DNA of 64,000 nt. Source: VHCN01 sp964589935 (GTDB lineage: Bacteria; Verrucomicrobiota; Verrucomicrobiia; Limisphaerales; VHCN01). A program made the translations under genes and the position numbers. Every line of letters begins with the position of its first letter. Position 1 is the first letter of the stretch. Location of the stretch: positions 1 through 64,000 of the forward strand of contig CAZPVD010000006.1 of NCBI GenBank assembly GCA_964589935.1, written 5' to 3'. Shown here one piece after another: positions 24,358-32,997 of this stretch. The notes below the pieces were generated by a model that was given only the letters and a program-made list of their open reading frames with translations, made no database searches and was not told the origin of the DNA.

Positions 24358-25566
24358 TCAGAATTCCCACCGCATCACGTTCACAACCGCACCTGCCGCA
24401 AGCGTGGTGTGTTGCGGCACGTCCACGAGGCCGTTGGCTTCGGCAAGCGAACTGAGGATGTGCGACGCCTGCGTGCCCGCGGAGCGCACAGAACCGGAGG
24501 CATCCACGATCACGCGCACGAAATGCCGACGGTCGCCGGGGTTCACGAGTGGTTCGGCGAGCGCGCCGGGATGCGACGGCATCGCAACATCCGCCGCCCC
24601 CTGCCATCGCAGCAGCGCGGGGCGAACCAAAAGAAGGAACGTGACAAATGCGGACACGGGATTGCCCGGCAGGCCGAATAGAAGCTTGCCGCGCCATCGG
24701 CCGAACACAAACGGCTTGCCGGGCTTGATGGCGACCCGCCAGAAATCGAGCGAACCTCCAAGCGCAGTGAACGAGGTCTTCACGTGGTCGTGCTCGCCCA
24801 CGGACGCGCCGCCGCTCGTGATAACCGCGTCGCACTCATCAAATGCGCGCAGCAGCGCAGCCTCCGTGTCTGCGGGCGCGTCGGACACGAGCGGATACAT
24901 GCGCGGCTCCGCACCCGCCAGCGCGAGCAGCGCGGAAATTCCGACGCGGTTGCTCTCGTAAATCTGCCCGGCTGCGAGTGGTTGACCCGGTTCGCGCAGC
25001 TCGCTGCCCGTCGCGAGGACACCCACAACAGGTCTGCGCGCGACATTGACCTCGCCAATCCCCGCTGCGGCAAAAACACTCAGCCGGCCAACGCTGATTC
25101 GCGAACCGGCGCTCGCAAGCGCGGCGCCGCGTTTCACATCCTCACCGTGAAAACGCACGTTTTCCCACGGTTTCACGGCGTCCAGCACAAGCACAGCGTC
25201 CGATTTTGAAGGCTCGATTCGCGTGTCCTCTTGCATCACAACGGCGTCCGCGCCGCGCGGCATCGGCGAGCCGGTGAAAATGCGGATGCACTCGCCGGAC
25301 TGAAGTTCGCCGGTGAAATTCCCACCTGCGGCGATGTGGCCGGCGAGCCGAAGCACGCGAGGTTGTTCCGCACTCACGCCCGCCGTGTCCGCGGAACGAA
25401 CGGCGTAACCATCCATCGCTGAGTTGTCGAACGGTGGCAAATCGAGAGGAGAAGAGATGTTCTCCGCGAGGAAACGATGAAGCGAAACAGCAAGTGCGAC
25501 GCGCTCAACGGCTGGCGGTGGCACGAGGGCGAGAATGCGTTGCTGGGCGTCTTCGAGAGAGAGCAT
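24358..25566 (-). CDS. moeA: molybdopterin molybdenumtransferase MoeA
   Basis: Inserts molybdate into adenylated molybdopterin. The 402-aa protein shows the family order: LPPFDNSAMDGYAVRSADT (domain I), GECIRIFTGSPMPRGADAVV, GVLATGSEL, DAVITSGGASVGEHDHV, IKPGKPFVFGRWRGKLLFGL followed by PGNPVSAFVTF, and a C-terminal domain IV. No mog, moaA or other molybdenum cofactor gene is adjacent. Followed on the same strand, 71 nt upstream, by the gspE gene. Confidence 0.94.
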   Translation of the reverse strand: MLSLEDAQQRILALVPPPAVERVALAVSLHRFLAENISSPLDLPPFDNSAMDGYAVRSADTAGVSAEQPRVLRLAGHIAAGGNFTGELQSGECIRIFTGSPMPRGADAVVMQEDTRIEPSKSDAVLVLDAVKPWENVRFHGEDVKRGAALASAGSRISVGRLSVFAAAGIGEVNVARRPVVGVLATGSELREPGQPLAAGQIYESNRVGISALLALAGAEPRMYPLVSDAPADTEAALLRAFDECDAVITSGGASVGEHDHVKTSFTALGGSLDFWRVAIKPGKPFVFGRWRGKLLFGLPGNPVSAFVTFLLLVRPALLRWQGAADVAMPSHPGALAEPLVNPGDRRHFVRVIVDASGSVRSAGTQASHILSSLAEANGLVDVPQHTTLAAGAVVNVMRWEF

Positions 25567-25637
25567 GCGACGATTGGCCGGTGATAAAATCGAAGCGACA
25601 ACGCGGGCAAGCGTGCCAGCAAAAACAGCGTCCGCGC

Positions 25638-27380
25638 CTAGTGCGAACTCGACGTGGTCACGAGCACTTGTTCGAGCGTGGTGATTCCCTCGCGGGCCTT
25701 GTCGAGCGCGGCCTGGCGCAGCGTCTTCATGCCTTCCGAGACGGCGACCTTGCCGATTTCCGAGGAACTGGAGCGCTGGATGATGAGCTTGCGGATGGAG
25801 TCAGAGACGGTCATGGCCTCGATGATGGCGGCACGTCCGGCGTAGCCGCTGTTCTTGCAGCGTTCGCAACCGTGGCCGCGGTAAAGCTGCGCGCCCTCGA
25901 AGAAATGCGGTTCAATGTGCAAATCCTCGAACATCTTGGCCGGATAGGTGACCGGCTCCTTGCACATGGAACAGATGCGGCGCACAAGGCGTTGCGCGCA
26001 CGAGAGGATGACCGAGCTGGAGATGAGGAACGGCGCGATGCCCATGTCGTCCATGCGCGAGATGGCGCCGGGCGCATCGTTGCAGTGCATGGTGCTGAGG
26101 ACCTGATGTCCCGTGAGGGCGGCCTCGACGGCGATCTCGGCGGTCTCGGCGTCGCGGATTTCACCGATCATGATGATGTCCGGGTCTTGGCGGAGGATGG
26201 AACGGAGCGCGTTGGCAAAAGTGAGGCCGATTTCCTTGCGCACGGGAACTTGATTAATTCCGATGAGCTGGAATTCAACGGGGTCCTCGACGGTGATGAT
26301 GTTGAAGTCGGGGTTGTTCAGCTCGTTCAGCGCGGAATAAAGCGTCGTGGTTTTGCCGGAGCCGGTCGGGCCGGTGACAAGCATCAACCCGTGCGGCGCG
26401 TCAATAGCTTCCTTGAACCGCTTGTAAGTGCCGGCGTCGAGGCCGAGCTTGTCCACCGAGCCGGAGAGGTTGGACTTGTCGAGGATGCGGAGCACGCACT
26501 TCTCTCCGTGGACTGTCGGCAGGAAGGAGACGCGCAGGTCGTAGTCGCGGGCACGGACGCGCATCCTCATGCGACCGTCCTGTGGCAGACGGCGCTCGGC
26601 GATGTCGAGGTTCGACATGATTTTCAGGCGCGAAATCATCGCGAGTTGCAGCGTCTTGGGCGGCTTGGGCCGATCCACAAGCACGCCGTCAATGCGGAAG
26701 CGCACGCGCACCTCCTTCTCGAACGGCTCGATGTGAATGTCGCTCGCGCGGTCATTGATGGCATCCACAAGGACACGGTTTGCGAGCTTGATGACGGGCG
26801 CTTCTTCGCCTTGCGCAGCGAGGCTGGCGGCGTCGAGATCTTCGACGGCCGTGGTGATGAGTTCGGCTCCCTCGGCCTCGCGTTCGAGTTCCTCCTGCTC
26901 CTGCGCGGACTTGATGATGTCCTCCATCGTGCCGCCCTTGGCAGCATCGAGGTTGTTAATCTTGTCGAGAATGGATTTCTCCGGCGCGATCATCGGCTGC
27001 ACGTCCAGCTTGGTGATGCGCTTGACGTCGTCGAGGGCGAGCACGTTGAGCGGGTCGGCCATCGCGAGGAACAGCTTGTTGTCCAGACGCGAAACGGGAA
27101 GAACCTTGTAATTGACCGCGACTTCGCGCGGCACGAGCGTGGCGACCTCAGGCGGGATGGAGATGCGCGAGAGATTGATCGGCGCGGTGTTGAGCACGCG
27201 GCCCATGCTCACGACCATGTCCACGTCGGAGACGTAGGACTTGTCAATGAGCAGCTTGAGCAGCCGCGTGCCTTCTTTTTTCTGAATCTGGAGAAGCTCC
27301 TCAACCTGCTGGGGCGCGACGAGCGAATCCTCGATGAGCGCGTCGGCGATGCGTTCGCCGAAGGATTTGATCGGAGGCAT
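25638..27380 (-). CDS. gspE: type II secretion / pilus assembly ATPase GspE/PilB
   Basis: Hexameric ATPase that powers pseudopilus or pilus assembly. The 580 residues contain an MshEN-type N-domain (about 10-150), Walker A GPTGSGKT (337-344), Asp box EDPVEF (365-370), Walker B DIIMIGEIRD (401-410), His box TGHQVLSTMHC and the four zinc cysteines 470/473 and 505/508 (CSMC, CERC) of the CM domain. With GspF far away at 3478, it may serve the T2SS, the type IV pilus, or both. The upstream MshEN protein is 28 nt away, suggesting an operon. Confidence 0.92.
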   Translation of the reverse strand: MPPIKSFGERIADALIEDSLVAPQQVEELLQIQKKEGTRLLKLLIDKSYVSDVDMVVSMGRVLNTAPINLSRISIPPEVATLVPREVAVNYKVLPVSRLDNKLFLAMADPLNVLALDDVKRITKLDVQPMIAPEKSILDKINNLDAAKGGTMEDIIKSAQEQEELEREAEGAELITTAVEDLDAASLAAQGEEAPVIKLANRVLVDAINDRASDIHIEPFEKEVRVRFRIDGVLVDRPKPPKTLQLAMISRLKIMSNLDIAERRLPQDGRMRMRVRARDYDLRVSFLPTVHGEKCVLRILDKSNLSGSVDKLGLDAGTYKRFKEAIDAPHGLMLVTGPTGSGKTTTLYSALNELNNPDFNIITVEDPVEFQLIGINQVPVRKEIGLTFANALRSILRQDPDIIMIGEIRDAETAEIAVEAALTGHQVLSTMHCNDAPGAISRMDDMGIAPFLISSSVILSCAQRLVRRICSMCKEPVTYPAKMFEDLHIEPHFFEGAQLYRGHGCERCKNSGYAGRAAIIEAMTVSDSIRKLIIQRSSSSEIGKVAVSEGMKTLRQAALDKAREGITTLEQVLVTTSSSH

Positions 27381-27408
27381 GGTTTGGCGCGGTTAAGGGT
27401 TGTCGAGT

Positions 27409-28254
27409 TTAGCGGAAGGCTTTCTTCAGCGCCTTCACGAGTTCCTGCGGCGAGGCAAGATACCAGAGCAGGCGGTTGGGCGTGGCGCTTTTCAGTTCAA
27501 ACTCCGCCTGTTTATTGAATGGATTCGCGGTCGCGACGAGCACGGACTTGCTCATGCGGTCAAAAGGCAGGATGCACCAACGCTGGCAAACCGCCCGCGG
27601 GAACGAGCGCGCCAGCTCCATGTCCACTTCGTATTTGTCGAGCGGAATGAAACTCATGCGCGACTTGTCACACAGCAATTTGAGCGATTTGTCGAGCGGC
27701 ACGATGCCGTTGTCGGCAAGACGCTGCACGAACGGATCAATGGTTCCGACAGGGTCGTCCGATGTCGGCGTGAACCAAAACCTCCCGAAGTCCGCCGTCG
27801 AAACCAGCTTGCCGTCCACGAAAATCTTCTGCATTCCCTGCCAGCCATCATCCACCTCGGTCGGCAGGGTGGTCGCCGACTTGGAGGACTTGGCCTTCGC
27901 GTCGCCGACCGCGGGTCCGTGGCCGACCAGGTCGCCAACAGGGCGTGTGGCAAAGCTGTTTGTCTTGTTTTCGATTTCCGACAGCGCGCGCTGCACGTCG
28001 GCGTCGTCCGGATAGCGCTGGAGGATCGTCTCATACTCCATGATCGCCGACGAAAGCTGGCCGAGCTGCACGTAGGCTTCCGCGATGCGTTTGGAAGTCT
28101 CGACGACTTCGCGCTGGCGGCTGAGCTTGAAGTAGGCTTCCTTGAGAATCTCCAGCGACTGCACGTCCTGCGGCTGCGACTGCGTGATGACCTTGAACAT
28201 TTCAATGGTCTGAAGCAGTTGCTGCTCTTCACTGGTGGTGAGCGCGGCGGCCAT
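27409..28254 (-). CDS. TPR protein with GspE N-terminal (MshEN-like) domain
   Basis: A 281-aa protein starting at ATG 28254. Residues 1-85 form about two TPR-like helical repeats (SLEILKEAYFKLSRQREVVE, AYVQLGQLSSAIMEYETILQ). A linker rich in Ser/Lys follows. Residues about 165-280 resemble the GspE/PilB N-terminal domain: ADNGIVPLDKSLKLLCDKSR, then WCILPFDRMSKSVLVATANP and FNKQAEFELKSATPNRLLWY. No ATPase domain is attached. Placed directly upstream of gspE, it is a candidate regulatory or c-di-GMP-sensing partner; this is inference. Confidence 0.7.
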   Translation of the reverse strand: MAAALTTSEEQQLLQTIEMFKVITQSQPQDVQSLEILKEAYFKLSRQREVVETSKRIAEAYVQLGQLSSAIMEYETILQRYPDDADVQRALSEIENKTNSFATRPVGDLVGHGPAVGDAKAKSSKSATTLPTEVDDGWQGMQKIFVDGKLVSTADFGRFWFTPTSDDPVGTIDPFVQRLADNGIVPLDKSLKLLCDKSRMSFIPLDKYEVDMELARSFPRAVCQRWCILPFDRMSKSVLVATANPFNKQAEFELKSATPNRLLWYLASPQELVKALKKAFR

Positions 28255-28364
28255 CGGTTTGCAAATTACGCCACGAAGGCGGCGGCATTGTCGAGCGGTT
28301 TTGAAGCACGCGAAACCCCGCCAATTCAACGGAGCACAAAATCCCCTGCCCCGTCTAATCCGGC

Positions 28365-30731
28365 ATGAAACGATTTTCCCTCTGCGCGGCGTCCCTGCTC
28401 CTCGCGGCAGCGCAGGCTTTCGCCGCCGGCTTCGTCATCGTCAACGCGCCCGCGCAAACCGAATCACGCATCGAGCCGGGGCCTCATTCAATCATCATCC
28501 CACCGCATCCGATTCCGCCGCGGCCGTTTCCTTTTGCGCCGTTTGAAGTCACTTCGCACAAGGTCACCGCAAAAATCACCGACCAGCCCGCGGTCACAAC
28601 CGTGGAGCAGGAGTTTTACAACCCGAACCCGCAGCCGCTCGAAGGCACGTTCATGTTTCCCGTGCCGCGCGGCGCGCAACTGAGCAAGTTCACGATGGAA
28701 ATTGACGGCAAGAAGGCCGAGGCCGAGTTGCTCGATGCCGCGAAGGCGCGGAAGATTTACGAGGACATTGTCCGCAACCTGCGCGACCCGGCGCTGCTCG
28801 AATACGCCGGACGCGACGTGTTCCGCATCCGCATCTTCCCCATCGAGCCGCACGGCCGCAAACGCATCACGCTCTCCTACACGCAGCTTCTGCGCAGTGA
28901 TTCCGGGCTGGTAAGCTACGTCTGCCCGTTGAGTGCGGATAAATTTTCCGCCCGTCCGATCAAAAACGTTAGCCTGCGCATCGAACTCGACACCGCGCGA
29001 CCGCTCAAGGCGCTTTACTCGCCGACGCACAAGGTCGAAGTGAAGCGCGAGCCACGCCACGCGACCATCGGCTACGAGGCAGCAAACGAGCGGCCTGAAA
29101 CGGATTTCCAGCTCTACTTCAGTCAGGAGCAGTCCGACATCGGCCTTAGCTTGCTCGCCCACAAAACCGCGGGCGACGACGGCTACTTCGTGTTGCTCGC
29201 CGCGCCCGGCGTCGAGGCAAAGGGCAAAAAGCCGCAGCCCAAGGACGTGACCTTCGTGCTCGACACATCCGGCTCGATGGCCGGCGGCAAACTCGAACAG
29301 GCAAAAAAGGCGCTGCTGTTCTGCGTGGAAAATTTGAATGAAAACGACCGCTTCGAGATTCTGCGCTTCTCCACAGAGGTCGAGCCGCTGTTCGACAAAC
29401 TCGTGGACGCCGAGCCGGCCAACCGCAAGCGCGCGACGGACTTCATCAAGGAACTCAAGCCGCTCGGCAGCACGGCGATTGACGACGCGCTCAAGAAAGC
29501 CCTTTCGCTCACGCCACCCGGCGGCACTGGCAAGTTCATCCGGCCTTACGTCATCATCTTCCTCACCGACGGCATGCCAACCGTCGGCGTGACGGACGAC
29601 GAGCTTATCCTCCGCAACGTGCGCGAGCACAACGCCTCTGGCACGCGCATCTTCTGCTTCGGCATCGGCACGGATGTGAATACCCATCTCCTCGATCGCA
29701 TCGCCGACCTCACGCGCGCCTACAGCCAATACGTGCTGCCCGAGGAAGACCTCGAAGTGAAGCTGTCCGCGTTCTTCACCAAGGTGAAGGAGCCTGCGCT
29801 CGCGAACCTCAAGCTCACGTTCCCCGACGGCGTGCGCGTGACAAAAACTTATCCGAATCCGCTGCCCGATTTGTTTCGTGGCGACCAGCTTGTGCTCGCG
29901 GGACGTTACTCCGGCCACGGCAAGGGCAAGGTCGCAATCGAGGGCACCATCAACGGCGAGACGCGCCGGTTTGAAGCCGAGGTGGATTTCGCCGAGACGA
30001 GCGGCGAGCACGAATTCATCCCGCGCCTGTGGGCCACGCGCCGCGTCGGCTACCTGCTGGATGAAATCCGCCTGCACGGAGAAAACAAGGAGACGCGCGA
30101 CGAAGTCACCGAGCTTGCCCGCCGTTACAGCATCGTCACACCTTACACGGCCTATCTCATCGTCGAGGACGAGCGCCGCCGCAACGTGACTGACAATCGC
30201 CGCACGATGATTCAGTTCGAGCACGACCGCGAGGCCGGCGAGCAGGCGCATTTCTTTTATGATTCATACAAGCGCGACAAGGATGGCGACGCGGGCGTGG
30301 CAGGTGCGCGCTATTCACTCGGCGTGAAACAGGCGGATACCTTGAGCGAAGCGGTGAAGCTCGGCATTGACAACGCCCGCCGCGCGCAGGGAGCCGTTGC
30401 GGCCACACCGGCGCCTTTGAGCTCACGCGGAACAGTGACTAGGCTTCCCGCAATCTCAGCGCCCGTCACCGCCGACGCCGCGACGGAACGCGTCGTCGCT
30501 TACACGCAGCAGAACAGATTCGTCGCTGGAAAGAGCTTCTACCAAAACGGCGAGCAATGGCTCGACGCAGAGTTGCAGAAGTTCACCAACGCCAAGCCAA
30601 CCCAGATTCACTTCGGCTCGGCCGAATACTTTGATCTGCTTGCGAAGCACCCGAAGGTGACGCCGTGGCTCGCGCTCGGCCGCAAGGTGCAGTTCGTCCT
30701 CGACGGCGCGGCCTACGAAGTTACTGACTAG
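28365..30731 (+). CDS. exported VIT and VWA domain protein
   Basis: A 788-aa protein with an N-terminal signal (LCAASLLLAAAQAFA). A vault/inter-alpha-trypsin (VIT) domain spans about residues 55-180 (VEQEFYNPNPQPLEGTFMFP, KARKIYEDIVRNLRDPALLE, GRDVFRIRIFPIEP). A VWA domain follows with the MIDAS motif DTSGS near residue 300 and FLTDGMPTVG. The C-terminal third has a helical YLLDEIRLHGENKETRDEV region. This is the marine-proteobacterial-sortase-like or ITIH-like architecture; the ligand is unknown. Divergent from the gspE operon (110 nt). Confidence 0.88.
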   Translation: MKRFSLCAASLLLAAAQAFAAGFVIVNAPAQTESRIEPGPHSIIIPPHPIPPRPFPFAPFEVTSHKVTAKITDQPAVTTVEQEFYNPNPQPLEGTFMFPVPRGAQLSKFTMEIDGKKAEAELLDAAKARKIYEDIVRNLRDPALLEYAGRDVFRIRIFPIEPHGRKRITLSYTQLLRSDSGLVSYVCPLSADKFSARPIKNVSLRIELDTARPLKALYSPTHKVEVKREPRHATIGYEAANERPETDFQLYFSQEQSDIGLSLLAHKTAGDDGYFVLLAAPGVEAKGKKPQPKDVTFVLDTSGSMAGGKLEQAKKALLFCVENLNENDRFEILRFSTEVEPLFDKLVDAEPANRKRATDFIKELKPLGSTAIDDALKKALSLTPPGGTGKFIRPYVIIFLTDGMPTVGVTDDELILRNVREHNASGTRIFCFGIGTDVNTHLLDRIADLTRAYSQYVLPEEDLEVKLSAFFTKVKEPALANLKLTFPDGVRVTKTYPNPLPDLFRGDQLVLAGRYSGHGKGKVAIEGTINGETRRFEAEVDFAETSGEHEFIPRLWATRRVGYLLDEIRLHGENKETRDEVTELARRYSIVTPYTAYLIVEDERRRNVTDNRRTMIQFEHDREAGEQAHFFYDSYKRDKDGDAGVAGARYSLGVKQADTLSEAVKLGIDNARRAQGAVAATPAPLSSRGTVTRLPAISAPVTADAATERVVAYTQQNRFVAGKSFYQNGEQWLDAELQKFTNAKPTQIHFGSAEYFDLLAKHPKVTPWLALGRKVQFVLDGAAYEVTD

Positions 30732-30827
30732 CAGCGCAGTCCATTTCTTCTCTGTGTGCGCAATGTCATCAGGCCATTGCGCGATTCGGTGGCGGCGGCT
30801 AGACTTCGGAAACGATTTCTGACACTC

Positions 30828-31034
30828 ATGGCCACTTACATTTACGAAACGATCCCGCAGAAAAAGGGGCAGAAGCCGCGCCGCTTCGAGGTCGAGCAGA
30901 AGATGAGCGACCCGGCGCTCGCGCGCGACCCGCAGACCGGCCTGCCTGTCCGGCGCGTCATCACAGGCGGCTGCGGCAACATCATGCGCGGCACGAGCAT
31001 CCTCTCGATGAACCGCCCGCGCCGCTCGAAGTAG
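30828..31034 (+). CDS. FmdB-like small protein lacking zinc cysteines
   Basis: A 68-aa protein from ATG 30828. MATYIYETIPQ at the N-terminus, FEVEQKMSDPAL in the middle and VRRVITGGCGNIMRGTSI at the end follow the FmdB/zinc-ribbon template (MPTYEYRC..HEFEVFQSISDPPL..PVRRLISGG). However, the CxxC pairs of that family are replaced, and only one Cys remains. It could be a metal-free homologue. The function of FmdB-like proteins is poorly known. Confidence 0.65.
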   Translation: MATYIYETIPQKKGQKPRRFEVEQKMSDPALARDPQTGLPVRRVITGGCGNIMRGTSILSMNRPRRSK

Positions 31035-31043
31035 TCCCGCCCC

Positions 31044-31565
31044 CTATTTCCCCACTTCAAACGTGGCGGACTTGTAGCGGTCCTTGAACAAGCCGTGCCG
31101 CATTTCCACCGAGATGCCGCCCGTGGGCGTGGTGCTTGTCACAAGCGAACGCTGTTTGCCGTCGAGAAACACGACCACGATGAGTTCGCCGGACGCGCGG
31201 CCGCCCGCGCGTTTCACCGAGAAGTCCAGATCGTGCGCGGAGATGAGGCAGTTCGTCGGCACGCGCGCGTCGAAATCGTGCGAATGCCCGTCCACACCGA
31301 GAATGCCTTTCACGCGAAGACCGGCCGTGCCCGTCACGATGAGGCGCACCTGCCGCGGTGGCGGACGAAGATTGAAAAGCGTGATGCCAAGGAGGAACAA
31401 CACCCCGGCGAAAAAGACCCCGGCGACAGCCCACTTCTGCCGGGTGGTCAACTCTCCCTGCTTGGGCAGACCGTAAAGGATTTCGTGCCGCTCGCGCGAT
31501 TCGCGCGAGGGTTTTTTTTCGCCGGGTTTGGATCCCTGCCAGATTGGGCCGGGGCGTCGTTTCAC
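31044..31565 (-). CDS. hypothetical single-pass membrane protein
   Basis: A 173-aa protein of unknown function. A basic cytoplasmic N-terminus of about 45 residues precedes one membrane helix (WAVAGVFFAGVLFLLGITLF, 45-64). The remaining part is a beta-rich extracytoplasmic domain (RLIVTGTAGLRVKGILGVDG, LIVVVFLDGKQRSLVTSTTP). Comparable C-terminal domains occur in many Verrucomicrobia proteins, but I cannot name a family. Convergent with the FmdB-like gene (9-nt gap). Confidence 0.6.
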   Translation of the reverse strand: MKRRPGPIWQGSKPGEKKPSRESRERHEILYGLPKQGELTTRQKWAVAGVFFAGVLFLLGITLFNLRPPPRQVRLIVTGTAGLRVKGILGVDGHSHDFDARVPTNCLISAHDLDFSVKRAGGRASGELIVVVFLDGKQRSLVTSTTPTGGISVEMRHGLFKDRYKSATFEVGK

Positions 31566-31616
31566 TGCGGAAAGGATGCGACCGCGCCGCGTAATGTCAC
31601 GACTTTTGCCGCGACA

Positions 31617-32945
31617 TCACGAGCCGGCCTTCACGAGCTTCCACACCTTACCGGTCTTGCCCGCAAGCCCGTTGTTCTGGTTTGAGAGCACGTAGAGTTC
31701 GCCGTCGGCATCCTCGCCGAACGCCCACACATACATGCCGATGTGCTGGCCCGCGTGCTCCGCGACTTCAATCTGCTCGACCTTCCACGGCTCGCCGGCC
31801 GTCGCCGGGCGCGTCGCGGCAAAGAGCACGCCCTGCGGCAGGCCCATGTTCCGCGACCAGTCCGCGAAGATATATTTGCCCGTGAGCTGCGGCAGCGCCT
31901 TGCCGCGATACACGTAGCCACCGGTGATGCTGCGGCCCTTGCCTTCCTTCGGGAAGCCCGCGAGATTCTCATAGGCGAAAATCGGGTCCACGAACTTCGC
32001 GCCGAGCGGGTCAGTGTAAGGCGCTTCGAGCGGCGCAAGCTCCTTCTTCGGATTGAACCAGTCGCGGCCCTCCTTGATGTTCCAGCCGTAATTGCCGCCG
32101 CGCGCGATGATGTTCACTTCCTCCCAGCGGCTCTGGCCGACGTCGGCGGAGAACAACTCGTGCTTGCCGCCGCGGTCGAATGAAAATCCCCACGGATTGC
32201 GGATGCCCCACGCGAAAATCTCCGGACGCCCGCCGCCCTTTGCGAACGGATTGTCCGTCGGGATGCCGTAATTGCGCCCGTCGCCGCTCTTGTCCACGTC
32301 AATGCGCAGGAATTTTCCCAGCAGCACGTTCACATCCTGCCCGTTGCCGCGCGGGCCGCGCGCGTGGTCCGACTCATTCTTGTTGATGTCGCAGAAGTGC
32401 CCGCCGTCGCCGGTGCCGATGTAGAGGAAGCCGTCCGGGCCGAACGCGATGCGCCCGCCGTTGTGGTTGAAGTAAGGCTCGTCAATCTCGATGACGATGC
32501 GCTCGCTCGCGGCGTCCGCCGTGTCGCGGTCGCCGGCCTTCACGCGGAACTCGGACACGCGCATCGTGTGATCCCACGGCTCGGGCGCGCCGGCACGCTT
32601 GGGCGCGCTGAAGCACACGTAGAATTTCCCGTTCTGCAAAAACTTCGGGTGCATCGCCACGCCCAGCACGCCGCGCTCATCGAACTTGCCGATGTTCAAC
32701 TGGCAGGTGTGATCCTTGAGGTCGAGGAACGGCTTGAGCGAGCCGTCGCGCGCGAGCAGACGAATCTGCCCCGGCTGCTCGGCCAGCAGCAGGCGGCCCT
32801 TGTCATCGAACGGCACGAGCACGATTGGCGCGGTGAGGTTCGTCGTGACGAGTTGCAGCGCGACGTCCGCGGCGGAAGCGCGGGTGATGAAGGCGCTTGC
32901 GGCGAGGCACAACACAAGCGCGCGGAAGGCACGGGAAGTTTTCAT
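31617..32945 (-). CDS. PQQ-type sugar dehydrogenase (glucose/sorbosone family)
   Basis: A 442-aa exported six-bladed propeller from ATG 32945 with a signal peptide ending near RASA. Family motifs: ERGVLGVAMHPKFLQNGKFY, NHNGGRIAFGPDGFLYIGTG followed by DGG, EIFAWGIRNPWGFSFDR, VGQSRWEEVNIIARGGNYGW and ITGGYVYRGKALPQLTGKYI. These are the soluble-GDH-like (GSDH) markers with the catalytic His region. Substrate and actual cofactor are unknown. It lies 53 nt downstream of the tricorn-like gene. Confidence 0.9.
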   Translation of the reverse strand: MKTSRAFRALVLCLAASAFITRASAADVALQLVTTNLTAPIVLVPFDDKGRLLLAEQPGQIRLLARDGSLKPFLDLKDHTCQLNIGKFDERGVLGVAMHPKFLQNGKFYVCFSAPKRAGAPEPWDHTMRVSEFRVKAGDRDTADAASERIVIEIDEPYFNHNGGRIAFGPDGFLYIGTGDGGHFCDINKNESDHARGPRGNGQDVNVLLGKFLRIDVDKSGDGRNYGIPTDNPFAKGGGRPEIFAWGIRNPWGFSFDRGGKHELFSADVGQSRWEEVNIIARGGNYGWNIKEGRDWFNPKKELAPLEAPYTDPLGAKFVDPIFAYENLAGFPKEGKGRSITGGYVYRGKALPQLTGKYIFADWSRNMGLPQGVLFAATRPATAGEPWKVEQIEVAEHAGQHIGMYVWAFGEDADGELYVLSNQNNGLAGKTGKVWKLVKAGS

Positions 32946-32997
32946 GCGCGCGAGTGTAGCGGGCCGGTTTGCGGAGAACAAGCCATCACGCAACATC

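Noticed and set aside
25434..27518. 694-aa plus-strand frame
   Set aside because: Antisense to gspE and the moeA start; no domain.
28488..30251. 587-aa minus-strand frame
   Set aside because: Antisense to the VIT/VWA gene.
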